64,000 nucleotides of DNA from Chryseobacterium oryctis (GCF_025971925.1 NZ_JAPDHV010000007.1:1-64000); one strand, 5' to 3'; counted from the stretch's first letter, positions 52,561-62,285 are shown. Notes: a model not told the origin generated them from the sequence alone. A program made the numbers and translations.

Positions 52561-54009
52561 TTAATGTGTCAATACCCATTTATTAAAATCTATCTCCGTT
52601 GAAAGACCTAACTTTCTTCTTAACCTATATTTTTTTGATTCAACAGTACGAATAGAAATACAATCATATTCCGCAATTTCTTTATTAGAAAAATTAAGCT
52701 TTATATAAGCACAGAGTTTAATGTCATTTGGGGTAAGCTCCGGATACTTTGAGGTAATATTTTTATAAAATTCAGGATAAGTTTCTTTAAACCTGGTAAT
52801 AAAAGCAGGATCTGCATTTACTGCAAGTCGTATCACTTCTTCATAAGCTTTATTAAGCTTTTTTCTTAAAATCTCCGCCTCCTGTTCCTTCTGATTAATA
52901 ACCAAGTCTTTCTGTTTTTGCCTTTTTAAATACATTTTTGCAATAAATAAAATAGCCATACCACTCCCTAAAACGACAATAAAAATGAAGATGTAAAAGT
53001 CTTTTGTATCCTTATTTTCACTTTTTGTGTTACGCTCATTTAGAAATTTTTCAATAGGAACATTCAAAATGCTTCTTTCAACCTGAATAATGCTATCATT
53101 TAATTCAGAATATTTTGTCAGGTATTCATTTTGATGCTGCACATCATTTAGCTTTTTATATGCTTGGGAAATTAGTTTATAAGTTTCAAGACTTCTTTTC
53201 TTCTGCCCCATTCTTTGTGAAATCTTCAAGGACTCAAAAAGATATTCAAGAGCTTTTTGACATTCTTTCTTTTCAATGAACAGTTCTCCATAAGCCCTCA
53301 AAACATTAGCTTTACCTTCGGCGGGAGCTTTTTTTGCCAATACAAGTTCATTAGCTTTATTTATATAGTACTCTGCAGAATCTATATTTTGAGGTAAATG
53401 TCTTTTAGCAATTGTTATATAAAGCATTGGTCTTGGTGCTTTCATACACTTGCGCTCATTACTGATTACAGAATCCATCTTATTGAGAAAAGCAAAGCTG
53501 GATCTTTTCCAGTCATATACCTCATACATTCGCCTATCCCTTTCTTCTTTTTCTTTAATTTTGTAGGCAAATTCTAAAGATTTGTCAAAACTCTTAATTG
53601 CCTGCTGATGCAATCCTAGTGAATGATAATTAATACCATATAAAAAAAACAATCGGGATTTTAAAAGATTATCGGTAGATTTTAGAAGTTTTTTCTCTGC
53701 AATGTCAAGAAAATAAAAACTATCTTTATTTCTATCCAATGCCTTTAATGCTTGTGCAAGATTGAGATAACCATTAAGCTCCCCTTTAAAATAATTTATC
53801 TTTTGAGAATATTTAATCAGTTTTTTTTCCTGCAAAACAATCCCCTTAATATCACCAACATTTGCTAATCTTTTGTGCTCTTTCTTTTGTAAACTGTCTA
53901 TTTCAGATATAGAAAAGCCTACCTGCGCACTGGTTAGTGAAAAATAGAAAAAAAACAAGAGACCAAAAAGATCTTTTATATTTTTCAAAGTCATCATTTT
54001 AATCATCAT
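52561..54009 (-). CDS. TPR-transmembrane-HTH (LuxR-like) regulator
   Basis: An exported-type regulator of about 480 residues. It has a signal/anchor (LFGLLFFFYFSLTSAQ), tetratricopeptide-like helices (about 30-300), a transmembrane helix (about 327-350, FIFIVVLGSGMAILFI), a coiled coil (355-395) and a C-terminal LuxR/GerE-type HTH (LTPNDIKLCAYIKLNFSNKEIAEYDCISIRTVESKKYRLR split over two helices). The sensor part should lie in the periplasm and the HTH in the cytoplasm. It is the first gene of the 45-54 kb cluster and a good candidate controller of it. The start may be one of several nearby Met codons (54009-53994). Confidence 0.8.
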   Translation of the reverse strand: MMIKMMTLKNIKDLFGLLFFFYFSLTSAQVGFSISEIDSLQKKEHKRLANVGDIKGIVLQEKKLIKYSQKINYFKGELNGYLNLAQALKALDRNKDSFYFLDIAEKKLLKSTDNLLKSRLFFLYGINYHSLGLHQQAIKSFDKSLEFAYKIKEKEERDRRMYEVYDWKRSSFAFLNKMDSVISNERKCMKAPRPMLYITIAKRHLPQNIDSAEYYINKANELVLAKKAPAEGKANVLRAYGELFIEKKECQKALEYLFESLKISQRMGQKKRSLETYKLISQAYKKLNDVQHQNEYLTKYSELNDSIIQVERSILNVPIEKFLNERNTKSENKDTKDFYIFIFIVVLGSGMAILFIAKMYLKRQKQKDLVINQKEQEAEILRKKLNKAYEEVIRLAVNADPAFITRFKETYPEFYKNITSKYPELTPNDIKLCAYIKLNFSNKEIAEYDCISIRTVESKKYRLRRKLGLSTEIDFNKWVLTH

Positions 54010-54021
54010 TTATATTTTTTA

Positions 54022-54051
54022 CAAATTTAAATTTTTGCGACTAAAAAACAA
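54022..54051 (-). promoter_or_regulatory. Promoter of the TPR-HTH regulator gene
   Basis: On the minus strand TTG (54051-54049) is followed after 19 bp by TAAATTTG (54029-54022), a near-ideal Bacteroidota promoter. The start site would lie only a few bases before the first Met codons, which supports using one of the later ones. Confidence 0.65.
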
Positions 54052-54219
54052 TCGTCTAATTTAAAAAAAATAAATATTATAAATCAATATTTAAATATTG
54101 ATAAAAAATTACCCCATAATATCAAAATACAGTGAATAAATTACAAATAAAACATCAATTTTCTATCACACTTTATAAAACTCGTCAGATCGTAATTTAA
54201 AAACATTTCAATTATTTTA

Positions 54220-54227
54220 TATCTTTG
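54220..54227 (+). promoter_or_regulatory. -7 box of the dipeptidyl peptidase gene
   Basis: TATCTTTG matches TAnnTTTG and lies 13 bp before the start codon. A -33 TTG is not evident. Confidence 0.5.
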
Positions 54228-54240
54228 ATAACCTATTAAA

Positions 54241-56376
54241 ATGAAAATGAAAAAAATCTTTTTAGCTCTAGCTGCTGCTGTTGCATTTCAAAATTTTTCG
54301 GCACAGGAAATTACTTTAGATAAAATATATTCAGGATATTACCGTGGAAAAGGTATCGCTGGAATAACATCTATGAAAAATGGTGAAAATTACCTCGTTA
54401 TCGAACAAGGCGGAATTGCAAAGTATTCTTACAAAACATCTCAAAAAGAAGGAAATATCGTAGATGGGAACTTTGAAAGTTACGAATTCTCCGATGATGA
54501 ATCTAAAATTCTTTTGTTAAAGGAAAGTCAACCCATTTATAGACATTCTTTTTTAGGAAATTTTGATGTAAAAGATTTAAAATCAGGAAAAGTTATCAGC
54601 TTAAATAATGGAAAGCCCGTTCAAGAACCAAGATTTTCTCCTGATGCAACAAAAGTCGCTTTTGTTTTCGAAAATAATTTATTTTTCCAGGACGTAGATT
54701 CAGGAAAAATTACACAAATAACAAATGATGGCAAGAAAAACTCTATCCTCAACGGATTGGCAGATTGGGTATATGAAGAAGAATTCGGACATGCAAGATT
54801 ATATGAATGGACAAAAAATTCTGATGCTATTGTTTTTGTAAAATCAAATGAAGCCGAAGTTCCTGAAGTTTATATCCCTATTTATGGGAAATCACTATAT
54901 CCGCAGGAAATGCGATTTAAATATCCAAAGGCAGGAGAAAAAAATTCAGTAGTTTCAGCACAATTATACCGTATTGATTCAGGAAAAACAACTCAGCTAA
55001 ATTTAAGCTCATTTAAAAATTATTATATTCCGAATGTTATCCAGACTGCAAAACCTGATGAAATTGTTTTAATAACTTCTGAAAGAATTCAAAATGCATC
55101 TGATGTTTTAAAAGTAAATACAAAAACAGGAACCGTACAAAAACTATTTACAGAAACAGACGAAAAATGGGTAGATACAGACAGCCCTACTCTTGAATTT
55201 TTAGAGGACGACTCATTCCTTTGGGGTTCTGAAAGAGATGGCTATAGACACCTATATTGGTATGAGAAAGATGGAAAATTAAAAAAACAGGTAACAAAAG
55301 GAAATTGGGAAGTAACTGATTATTATGGATTTAATCCTAAATCTAAAGAAATTTATGTTCAGACAACTGAAAAAGGAAGTATCAACAAAGTAATTTCTAA
55401 AATCAATATTGAAAACGGCAAATCTCAGTTAATTTCAAATACAGAAGGAAATAACTCTGCCAACTTCAGCAAAAATTACAATTATTTCATTGAAACTTCC
55501 TCTACAGCATCCCAACCTTATACTTTTGTTTTAAAAGATGGGAACGGAAAAGTTGTGAAAGAACTTCAAAACAATAATGAACAGCTTCAAAAATTAAAAG
55601 CAGATAATTTTGTTGAGAAAGAATTCATCACAATTCCAAATGAAGCAGGAGACCTGATGAATGCATGGGTAATGAAGCCTAAAAACTTTGATAAAAACAA
55701 AAAATATCCGTTGTTTATGTTCCAATATTCAGGGCCGGGTTCTCAACAGGTTTCAAATTCTTGGGACAACGGAAACACACTATGGTTCAATCATTTGGTA
55801 CAAAAAGGATATATTGTAGCTTGTGTAGACGGACGCGGAACCGGTTATAAAGGAGCTAAATTCAAGAAAGTAACTTATATGAATTTAGGAAAATATGAGA
55901 TTGAAGACCAAATTGCAGCCGCAAAATGGTTCGGAAACCAATCTTATATCGACAAAACAAGAATTGGAATGTTCGGATGGAGTTTTGGAGGTTACATGAC
56001 GAGTTTAGCCTTAACAAAAGGAGCTGATGTTTTCAAAGCTGGAATTGCAGTAGCACCAGTTACCAATTGGAGATATTACGACACTGTTTACACCGAAAGA
56101 TTTATGAGAACACCTCAGGAAAACCCAGATGGATACGATAAAAACTCTCCAACTGAATACGCTAAACTATTAAAAGGTAATTTTTTATTGATCCACGGAA
56201 CAGCTGATGACAACGTACATTTCCAAAATTCAATGGAATTTTCAGAAGCTTTAATTCAAAACAAAAAACAATTTGAATTCATGGCTTATCCTGACAAAAA
56301 CCACGGAATTTATGGTGGACAAACAAGACCTCAATTGTATCAGAAAATGACAAACTTTATTTTAGAGAATTTATAA
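54241..56376 (+). CDS. Dipeptidyl peptidase IV (S9B) family, exported
   Basis: A 711-residue exported serine peptidase that releases dipeptides, usually X-Pro or X-Ala, from peptide N-termini. Signal peptide ends NFSAQ. The beta-propeller domain (about 25-470) holds the substrate N-terminus anchor WVYEEEFGHARLYEW (Glu179-Glu181). The alpha/beta-hydrolase domain has the triad Ser581 (GWSFGGYM), Asp656 (GTADDNVHF) and His688 (KNHGIYG). Both domains are complete. It is followed by three peptide transporters, so its products likely feed them. Confidence 0.95.
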   Translation: MKMKKIFLALAAAVAFQNFSAQEITLDKIYSGYYRGKGIAGITSMKNGENYLVIEQGGIAKYSYKTSQKEGNIVDGNFESYEFSDDESKILLLKESQPIYRHSFLGNFDVKDLKSGKVISLNNGKPVQEPRFSPDATKVAFVFENNLFFQDVDSGKITQITNDGKKNSILNGLADWVYEEEFGHARLYEWTKNSDAIVFVKSNEAEVPEVYIPIYGKSLYPQEMRFKYPKAGEKNSVVSAQLYRIDSGKTTQLNLSSFKNYYIPNVIQTAKPDEIVLITSERIQNASDVLKVNTKTGTVQKLFTETDEKWVDTDSPTLEFLEDDSFLWGSERDGYRHLYWYEKDGKLKKQVTKGNWEVTDYYGFNPKSKEIYVQTTEKGSINKVISKINIENGKSQLISNTEGNNSANFSKNYNYFIETSSTASQPYTFVLKDGNGKVVKELQNNNEQLQKLKADNFVEKEFITIPNEAGDLMNAWVMKPKNFDKNKKYPLFMFQYSGPGSQQVSNSWDNGNTLWFNHLVQKGYIVACVDGRGTGYKGAKFKKVTYMNLGKYEIEDQIAAAKWFGNQSYIDKTRIGMFGWSFGGYMTSLALTKGADVFKAGIAVAPVTNWRYYDTVYTERFMRTPQENPDGYDKNSPTEYAKLLKGNFLLIHGTADDNVHFQNSMEFSEALIQNKKQFEFMAYPDKNHGIYGGQTRPQLYQKMTNFILENL

Positions 56377-56414
56377 TCTTATTAGCTATAAACAATTTAA
56401 TTTCTTAATACCAC

Positions 56415-56442
56415 AATCCCTTTCAAACTTTTGGAAGGGATT
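56415..56442 (+). terminator. Hairpin after the dipeptidyl peptidase gene
   Basis: The 10-bp stem AATCCCTTTC / GGAAGGGATT (one G-T pair) lies 39 bp after the stop. The T-tract after it is weak, so read-through into the transporters is possible. Confidence 0.5.
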
Positions 56443-56537
56443 CTTGCATTAATACAATTTATCGTTACGAGAAAGGTTCATTTATTTTATCAATTAAAAT
56501 TAAAAACCTATTTTTGGGAAATTTGAAATTTGAAAAT

Positions 56538-58193
56538 ATGAAGACTAAACATCCTAAAGGATTGCCTTTCCTCTTCTTCACTGAAATGTGGGAGCGTTTT
56601 GGGTATTATTTAATTCTCGGAATTTTTGTTTTATATGTTATTGAACCAACTGGTCTTAAAGGAGGTCTTGGACTTCCCGACAAAACCGCAGACGACATTT
56701 TCGGAACTTATATCGCTCTGACATATCTTACTCCCTTCATCGGAGGTTTTTTAGCTGACAGAGTTTTAGGGTACATCAAATCTATTTATTTGGGTGGTAT
56801 TTTGATGGCAGCCGGATATATTGGAATGGGTATTTTTAAAGATTTGACTTTATTTTATTCTTCATTAGCATTAATTATCATTGGAAATGGATTCTTTAAA
56901 CCCACCATTTCTACTCTTTTAGGAAATCTTTATTCGGAAGAACCTTATAAAGCAAATAAAGATTCTGGTTACAATATCTTCTATATGGGAATCAATATTG
57001 GGGCATTTATTTGCAATATTATTGCTGCTTTTATGAGAAATAAATTCGGTTGGGGTGAAGCATTCATTACTGCGGGAGTCGGAATGTTAATCGGTCTTGT
57101 TATTTTTACCATCGGTAGAAAGCATTATATTCATGCAGCTCAAATGAAACCTGTACAGGAAGGTGACACAAAACTTTCTGAAATTTTAATTAAAGTTTTC
57201 TTACCTGCAATTATTGCCGGAGCAATCGGCTGGGTGATTCCAGGAAATATTTTTGGAAGTGATAATACGGACGCATTTATTTTTGCATGTGTCCCTGTCA
57301 TTTATTTTTATGCTTCACTTTATTTCAAAGCAAAACCAGAAGAAAAGGCTTCAATCGGAGCTTTATTATCCGTATTCTTAATCAGTATGTTCTTTTGGGC
57401 AGTATTTAAACAAAACGGAACAGCCTTAACAAGATGGGCAAATTATTATACAGACAGAAGTGTTCCTGCTTCAATGGAAAAACCATTAGAAAGTATTTAT
57501 ATGGTTGACGGAAAAAGCTATGAAACAAAAGAAGTCCCTGTTTACGACAATCAATTCCAATCTCAAAAAGATAAAGAAGGAAATACAATCAAAGAACAAG
57601 GAAAAGATGTTTATTTTAAAAATATTTCTGAAGGACAGCGCACCGAATTGGAAAAAAATCCAGAAAATAAAGTTTATTTATACAATACGGAGCTATTCCA
57701 ATCTATTAATCCGTTTTGGGTAATTGCCCTAACTCCTGTTGTTGTCGGTTTTTGGGCGTTATTAAGAAGAAAAGGAAAAGAACCTTTAACGCCTACAAAA
57801 ATTGTTTTAGGTTTATTTATTTCAGGTTTATCATGTTTGGTAATGGTTTTAGCAGTTTGGGCTGGAGATAACGGTGCGGTAAAAGTTTCACCTTGGTGGC
57901 TGGTTGCAAGTTATGGAGTGATCACTGTCGGAGAATTATGTCTTTCACCAATGGGATTATCTTTCGTTTCCAAACTTTCTCCTGCAAGAATTACAGCATT
58001 AATGATGGGAGGCTTTTTCTTAGCAAACTCAGTAGGAAACAAACTTTCTGGGATTTTGGCAAGTACATGGTACAGCTACGACAATAAAATGAATTATTTC
58101 CTAGTAAATTTCGCTTTATTAATATTTGCTACACTTTTAGGGCTTTCAATGTTAAAAAGATTAAACAAAATCATGAAAGAAAAAGGTCATTAA
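56538..58193 (+). CDS. POT-family oligopeptide transporter 1
   Basis: About 551 residues from the ATG at 56538; an upstream TTG at 56514 is less likely because the family starts just before the first helix. It is a proton-coupled di/tripeptide importer (PTR2/MFS) with the ExxER motif FTEMWERFGYY, PTR signatures (GGFLADRVLG; FYMGINIGAF) and about 12-14 helices. A long polar insertion of about 80 residues (around residues 305-385, rich in Glu/Lys/Tyr) separates two late helices and is absent in transporter 3. Its role is unknown. Confidence 0.9.
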   Translation: MKTKHPKGLPFLFFTEMWERFGYYLILGIFVLYVIEPTGLKGGLGLPDKTADDIFGTYIALTYLTPFIGGFLADRVLGYIKSIYLGGILMAAGYIGMGIFKDLTLFYSSLALIIIGNGFFKPTISTLLGNLYSEEPYKANKDSGYNIFYMGINIGAFICNIIAAFMRNKFGWGEAFITAGVGMLIGLVIFTIGRKHYIHAAQMKPVQEGDTKLSEILIKVFLPAIIAGAIGWVIPGNIFGSDNTDAFIFACVPVIYFYASLYFKAKPEEKASIGALLSVFLISMFFWAVFKQNGTALTRWANYYTDRSVPASMEKPLESIYMVDGKSYETKEVPVYDNQFQSQKDKEGNTIKEQGKDVYFKNISEGQRTELEKNPENKVYLYNTELFQSINPFWVIALTPVVVGFWALLRRKGKEPLTPTKIVLGLFISGLSCLVMVLAVWAGDNGAVKVSPWWLVASYGVITVGELCLSPMGLSFVSKLSPARITALMMGGFFLANSVGNKLSGILASTWYSYDNKMNYFLVNFALLIFATLLGLSMLKRLNKIMKEKGH

Positions 58194-58217
58194 ACCTTAT
58201 TTATGATAAATAATACC

Positions 58218-58247
58218 AAGCTACAGGATAATTCTGTAGCTTTTTTA
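58218..58247 (+). terminator. Terminator between transporters 1 and 2
   Basis: The 9-bp stem AAGCTACAG / CTGTAGCTT with loop GATAATT is followed by a T-run. It lies 25 bp after the stop of transporter 1. Confidence 0.8.
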
Positions 58248-58327
58248 TTTAAATATAAAATTAAAACCTTGCCGAAAACACAAAAAAAACTATATTTGTC
58301 AGTCTTAACAAAAATTAACAATAAAAT

Positions 58328-60043
58328 ATGGATACAGTTCAGCAAAAAGGACATCCGAAAGGATTATGGGTTCTTTTCGGAACCGAAATGTGGGAGCGTT
58401 TCAATTTTTACGGAATGAGAGCGTTATTAACGCTTTTTATGGTAAATTCCTTATTAATAAAAGAAGCTGATGCAGCAATCATCTATGGTGGATTTTTAGC
58501 TTTATGTTATCTCACTCCTCTTCTGGGAGGTTTCATTGCTGATAAATATATTGGTAACAGAAATGCCATTTTAATTGGAGGCTCATTAATGGCAATCGGT
58601 CAGTTCTTGCTTTTCATCAGTGCTTCGACTTTTTCAGGAAGCTTAGACAGTGCGAAAATGTTTATGTGGCTTGCTCTTTTCATCATTATATTCGGAAATG
58701 GATTCTTCAAACCGAATATTTCTTCAATGGTGGGGAGCCTTTATCCGAAACAGGAAAAATCAAAACTAGATTCAGCCTTCACGATTTTCTATATGGGAAT
58801 CAACATCGGAGCGTTCTTAGGACAATTTATTTGTCCATATGTGGGAGACGTAAAAGACGCAACAACGGGAGTGAGAGATATTTTCGCTTTCAAATGGGGA
58901 TTCTTAGCAGCTTCTATTGCAATGGTAATTGGAACAATCACTTTCTTTATCCTTAAAAATAAATATGTTGTAACACCAGAAGGAAGACCTATCGGAGGAT
59001 TGCCTAAAAATAATACAAGTGCAGATTTTGAGGAAGGAGAAACACAAACAGCAAAATTTTCTGGAGTAGCATTGGGCATTACAGGAGGTATTTTTATTGT
59101 TTTATTCTTTGCTTTCAGATACCTACTTGTGGGTGAATTTGGATTCAAAGCTGTTGAAATGGGACAATTAATCAAAGGAATTATTTATCCTTTCATTTAT
59201 GCTGCGGGTATTTCCTTAGCCTTCCTTATTATGTCGTCTGCAGAAAACAAAGTTGAAAAACAAAGAATCTGGGTTATTTACATTGTATCATTCTTTATTA
59301 TTTTCTTCTGGGCAGCTTTTGAGCAGGCTGGTTCTTCATTAACGTTTATTGCAGATAACCAAACTGACAGAAGCATCTTCGGATGGAATATGCCTCCTTC
59401 AATGGTTCAGATTTTCAACGGTATTTTCGTTGTATTATTGGCGGTTCCTTTCAGTTTATGTTGGGATAAATTAAGAGCAAAAGGAAAAGAACCGGTTTCT
59501 CCAATGAAACAGGCAATGGGCTTAGCGTTAATTGCTTTAAGTTATTTCATTATCGCACACAACGTAAAAGATCTTGGAAATTCAGGATTATTAGCGATTA
59601 AATGGCTAATGTTATTATACTTTATCCAAACTTGTGGTGAACTTTGTTTATCTCCAATCGGATTATCGTTGGTAGGAAAATTAGCACCAAAAAGATTTGC
59701 TTCATTATTGTATGGCGTATTCTTTATTTCTAATGCTGCTGGTTATGCATTGGCTGGTTCATTAGGAGCTTTGATTCCGGCTACAGGTGATAAATTCAAA
59801 AAAGCGGAGGAAATTGGAGTAAATCTTCAAGATGTATTAGATAAAAAAGTAACTCTAAATGCTGATCAAATTGCAGCTTTTGAAAAAGCTCAGCTACCTT
59901 TAGCAAACCCTACTTTTGTAGGCTTTGAAATCCATAACTTATTCGAATTCTTTATGGTATTCGTAGTTCTTTGTGGTATTGCAGCTGTTATTTTGGCTTT
60001 AATATCACCTATCTTAAAGAAAATGATGCATGGTGTAAACTAA
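58328..60043 (+). CDS. POT-family oligopeptide transporter 2
   Basis: A 571-residue PTR2-type peptide/proton symporter. The ExxER motif (GTEMWERFNFYGMRALL), GGFIADKYIGNR and FYMGINIGAFLGQFICP signatures are intact, and so is CGELCLSPIGLSLVGKLAP in a late helix. Near the C-terminus a polar insertion of about 50 residues (KFKKAEEIGVNLQDVLDKK, then QIAAFEKAQLP) precedes the last helix. It has its own terminators on both sides, so the three transporters are separately controlled or read through. Confidence 0.92.
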   Translation: MDTVQQKGHPKGLWVLFGTEMWERFNFYGMRALLTLFMVNSLLIKEADAAIIYGGFLALCYLTPLLGGFIADKYIGNRNAILIGGSLMAIGQFLLFISASTFSGSLDSAKMFMWLALFIIIFGNGFFKPNISSMVGSLYPKQEKSKLDSAFTIFYMGINIGAFLGQFICPYVGDVKDATTGVRDIFAFKWGFLAASIAMVIGTITFFILKNKYVVTPEGRPIGGLPKNNTSADFEEGETQTAKFSGVALGITGGIFIVLFFAFRYLLVGEFGFKAVEMGQLIKGIIYPFIYAAGISLAFLIMSSAENKVEKQRIWVIYIVSFFIIFFWAAFEQAGSSLTFIADNQTDRSIFGWNMPPSMVQIFNGIFVVLLAVPFSLCWDKLRAKGKEPVSPMKQAMGLALIALSYFIIAHNVKDLGNSGLLAIKWLMLLYFIQTCGELCLSPIGLSLVGKLAPKRFASLLYGVFFISNAAGYALAGSLGALIPATGDKFKKAEEIGVNLQDVLDKKVTLNADQIAAFEKAQLPLANPTFVGFEIHNLFEFFMVFVVLCGIAAVILALISPILKKMMHGVN

Positions 60044-60065
60044 TTTGCATCAACAAAATACAATT

Positions 60066-60094
60066 AAACCTCTGTTAAGTCGGAGGTTTTTTTT
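60066..60094 (+). terminator. Terminator between transporters 2 and 3
   Basis: The stem AAACCTC / GAGGTTT (60066-60072 and 60083-60089), with extra pairs in the loop, is followed by a T-run. It lies 22 bp after the stop. Confidence 0.75.
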
Positions 60095-60161
60095 ATTTTC
60101 GTAAGTTATTTATTAAAATTTTCAATAAAATTTCTTAATTACAACTTAATCATATATAATT

Positions 60162-61673
60162 ATGAGTTTAACTTTAGATGAAATACAAAATTTCAAAGGA
60201 AAATACCCAAAACAAATCTGGAGTCTTTTTTTCTCTGAAATGTGGGAACGTTTTTGTTTCTACGGAATGCGAGGAATGCTAGTTTTCTTCATGATTTCTC
60301 AACTTAACTTCCATGAAAAAGAAGCCAATCTTCAATACGGTGCAACACAAGCTTTTGTTTATGCTTTCACTTTTGTAGGGGGACTCTTTGCCGATAAAAT
60401 CTTAGGATTCAGAAAATCCTTATTTTGGGGCGGACTTTTAATGATTGTAGGAAGTTTGATTTTGGCAACAGATCCTCACAAATTTTTCTTTTTAGGAATT
60501 GCATTTACAGTTGTAGGAACAGGTTTCTTCAAACCCAATATTTCATCTATGGTTGGCCAACTTTACAAACCTAATGATTCAAGAGCTGATGCTGGTTTTT
60601 CATTATTTTATGCCGGAATTAACCTTGGAGCTTTATTAGGTGGATATTTATGTATCGCCATCGGAAAAGGAGAACTTTTCGCTGACTACATCCCAGAAGA
60701 ATTAAGATGGCATCTTGCTTTTGGTTTTGCAGCTATAGTAATGGTAATTAGTTTGATTAACTTTGTTTTTACTCAAAAAAGTTTAGGCTCTATCGGTCTT
60801 CAGCCAGGCCATCCGGATAATGAAGTAAAATCTGCACCAATTCCGAAATGGCAGGAATACGGAGTATATTTTTTATCATTAATTTTCGTTCCAATCATTA
60901 TGACAATGGTTGCGAAAACAGAGTATACAGATTATTTCATGTGGATTATAGGTCCATTGACTTTAATCTATCTTTTCTATGAAATGACAAAAGTTACTCC
61001 GGCTGAACGTAAAAAACTTTGGGCTGCTTTAGTTTTCATTTTATTCTCCATTATATTCTGGGGAATTTACGAGCAAAGTGGAGGCTCATTAAGCATTTTT
61101 GCTGCTAAAAACCTGAATAAAGACCTTTTAGGTTTAGACCCAAATGGTGTTAATAATTCAGGAGGAGCATTTTTTATTATCTTCTTAGCTCCATTACTTG
61201 GATTACTTTGGATTTGGCTAAACAAAAGAAAAATTGAACCAAACACCATCATTAAATTTGGATTAGGGTTTATTTTTCTTGGTCTGGGTTATTACATTTT
61301 ATTTGCAACAAGGCTTTTTGCAAATCTTCAGGGTATAACTTCATTAAACTTCTTTACTATTGCATTGTTGGTTATTACTTTAGGAGAATTATGCCTCTCT
61401 CCTATCGGGTTATCAATTATGACTAAATTGTCGACAAAAAACCTTCAGGGAATGATGATGGGAATGTGGTTTTTGGCTTCAGCTTACGGTCAATATGTTG
61501 CAGGAATTATCGGGGCAGGTTTAGCTACCGCAAAAGAAGATTCTACCAATTATGACGCTCTTATTACCTATACTGACGGATACAAACAATTGGGATTATA
61601 CGCAGTAATTGCTGGTGTGGTATTAATTTTGATATCACCGTATGTGAAAAAATTAATGCAAGATGTAAAATAA
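60162..61673 (+). CDS. POT-family oligopeptide transporter 3
   Basis: A 503-residue PTR2-type symporter, the most compact of the three. SEMWERFCFYGMRGML holds the proton-coupling ExxER motif, with GGLFADKILGFRKS and FYAGINLGALLGGYL following. Helix WGIYEQSGGSLSIFA near residue 300 and LGELCLSPIGLSIMTKLS near 405 are the expected late signatures. The thioredoxin gene follows after 42 bp with no clear terminator between, so the two may be one transcript. Confidence 0.92.
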   Translation: MSLTLDEIQNFKGKYPKQIWSLFFSEMWERFCFYGMRGMLVFFMISQLNFHEKEANLQYGATQAFVYAFTFVGGLFADKILGFRKSLFWGGLLMIVGSLILATDPHKFFFLGIAFTVVGTGFFKPNISSMVGQLYKPNDSRADAGFSLFYAGINLGALLGGYLCIAIGKGELFADYIPEELRWHLAFGFAAIVMVISLINFVFTQKSLGSIGLQPGHPDNEVKSAPIPKWQEYGVYFLSLIFVPIIMTMVAKTEYTDYFMWIIGPLTLIYLFYEMTKVTPAERKKLWAALVFILFSIIFWGIYEQSGGSLSIFAAKNLNKDLLGLDPNGVNNSGGAFFIIFLAPLLGLLWIWLNKRKIEPNTIIKFGLGFIFLGLGYYILFATRLFANLQGITSLNFFTIALLVITLGELCLSPIGLSIMTKLSTKNLQGMMMGMWFLASAYGQYVAGIIGAGLATAKEDSTNYDALITYTDGYKQLGLYAVIAGVVLILISPYVKKLMQDVK

Positions 61674-61715
61674 AGATAAGTTATTAGGCTTATTTTTACT
61701 AAATATTTAAAAATT

Positions 61716-62249
61716 ATGAAGAAAATTATAAGCATAATATTCTTATTTTGTTTTGTTGTCAGTTTTGCACAGGTAAAGTGGATGACCATTGATGAAGCAT
61801 TGAAAGCTCAAAAAGAAAATCCGAAAAAAATCCTTATTGATTTTTATGCAGACTGGTGCGGACCATGCAAAACAATGGACAAAAATACATACGGAAATCC
61901 CGTAATTGCTGAAATTTTGAACGAAAACTACTACCCCGTAAAATTCAATGCTGAAGAAAAAAATGATATGGAAATATTCGGGAGAAAATTTTCAAATCCC
62001 AATACAGCTCAAAGAAAAGGAAGAAATTCACTGCATGAATTTACACAATACATGAATGTAGCAGCCGTTCCGAGCACTGTATTTTTAGATGAAAACGGAG
62101 GTCCTATTACCATTCTTCAAGGAGAATTGTCTGCCAAAGAATTGGAACCTTATTTAGGATTAATTTCAAACGAGCTATATAAGAAAATCCGTACCCGTGA
62201 ACAATGGGAAGATTATCAGAAAAAATTCAAATCAAAAATAAAAGATTAA
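61716..62249 (+). CDS. Exported thioredoxin-family protein
   Basis: A 177-residue protein with a Sec signal peptide (ends VSFAQ) and a thioredoxin fold (about 25-155). The redox motif is WCGPC (residues 47-51) and the cis-Pro segment is VAAVPSTVFLD. A charged insertion (AQRKGRNSLHEFTQY) lies before it, similar to DsbD-gamma or thioredoxin-like periplasmic proteins. It probably reduces or isomerises disulphides in exported proteins. The CGPC centre usually favours reduction. Confidence 0.9.
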   Translation: MKKIISIIFLFCFVVSFAQVKWMTIDEALKAQKENPKKILIDFYADWCGPCKTMDKNTYGNPVIAEILNENYYPVKFNAEEKNDMEIFGRKFSNPNTAQRKGRNSLHEFTQYMNVAAVPSTVFLDENGGPITILQGELSAKELEPYLGLISNELYKKIRTREQWEDYQKKFKSKIKD

Positions 62250-62253
62250 AACA

Positions 62254-62285
62254 AAAAAAGACTTTCAAAACCGGAAGTCTTTTTT
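62254..62285 (+). terminator. Terminator after the thioredoxin gene
   Basis: The hairpin AAAAAAGACTT / AAGTCTTTTTT has additional loop pairs, with A/T runs on both sides, directly after the stop at 62249. Confidence 0.8.
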
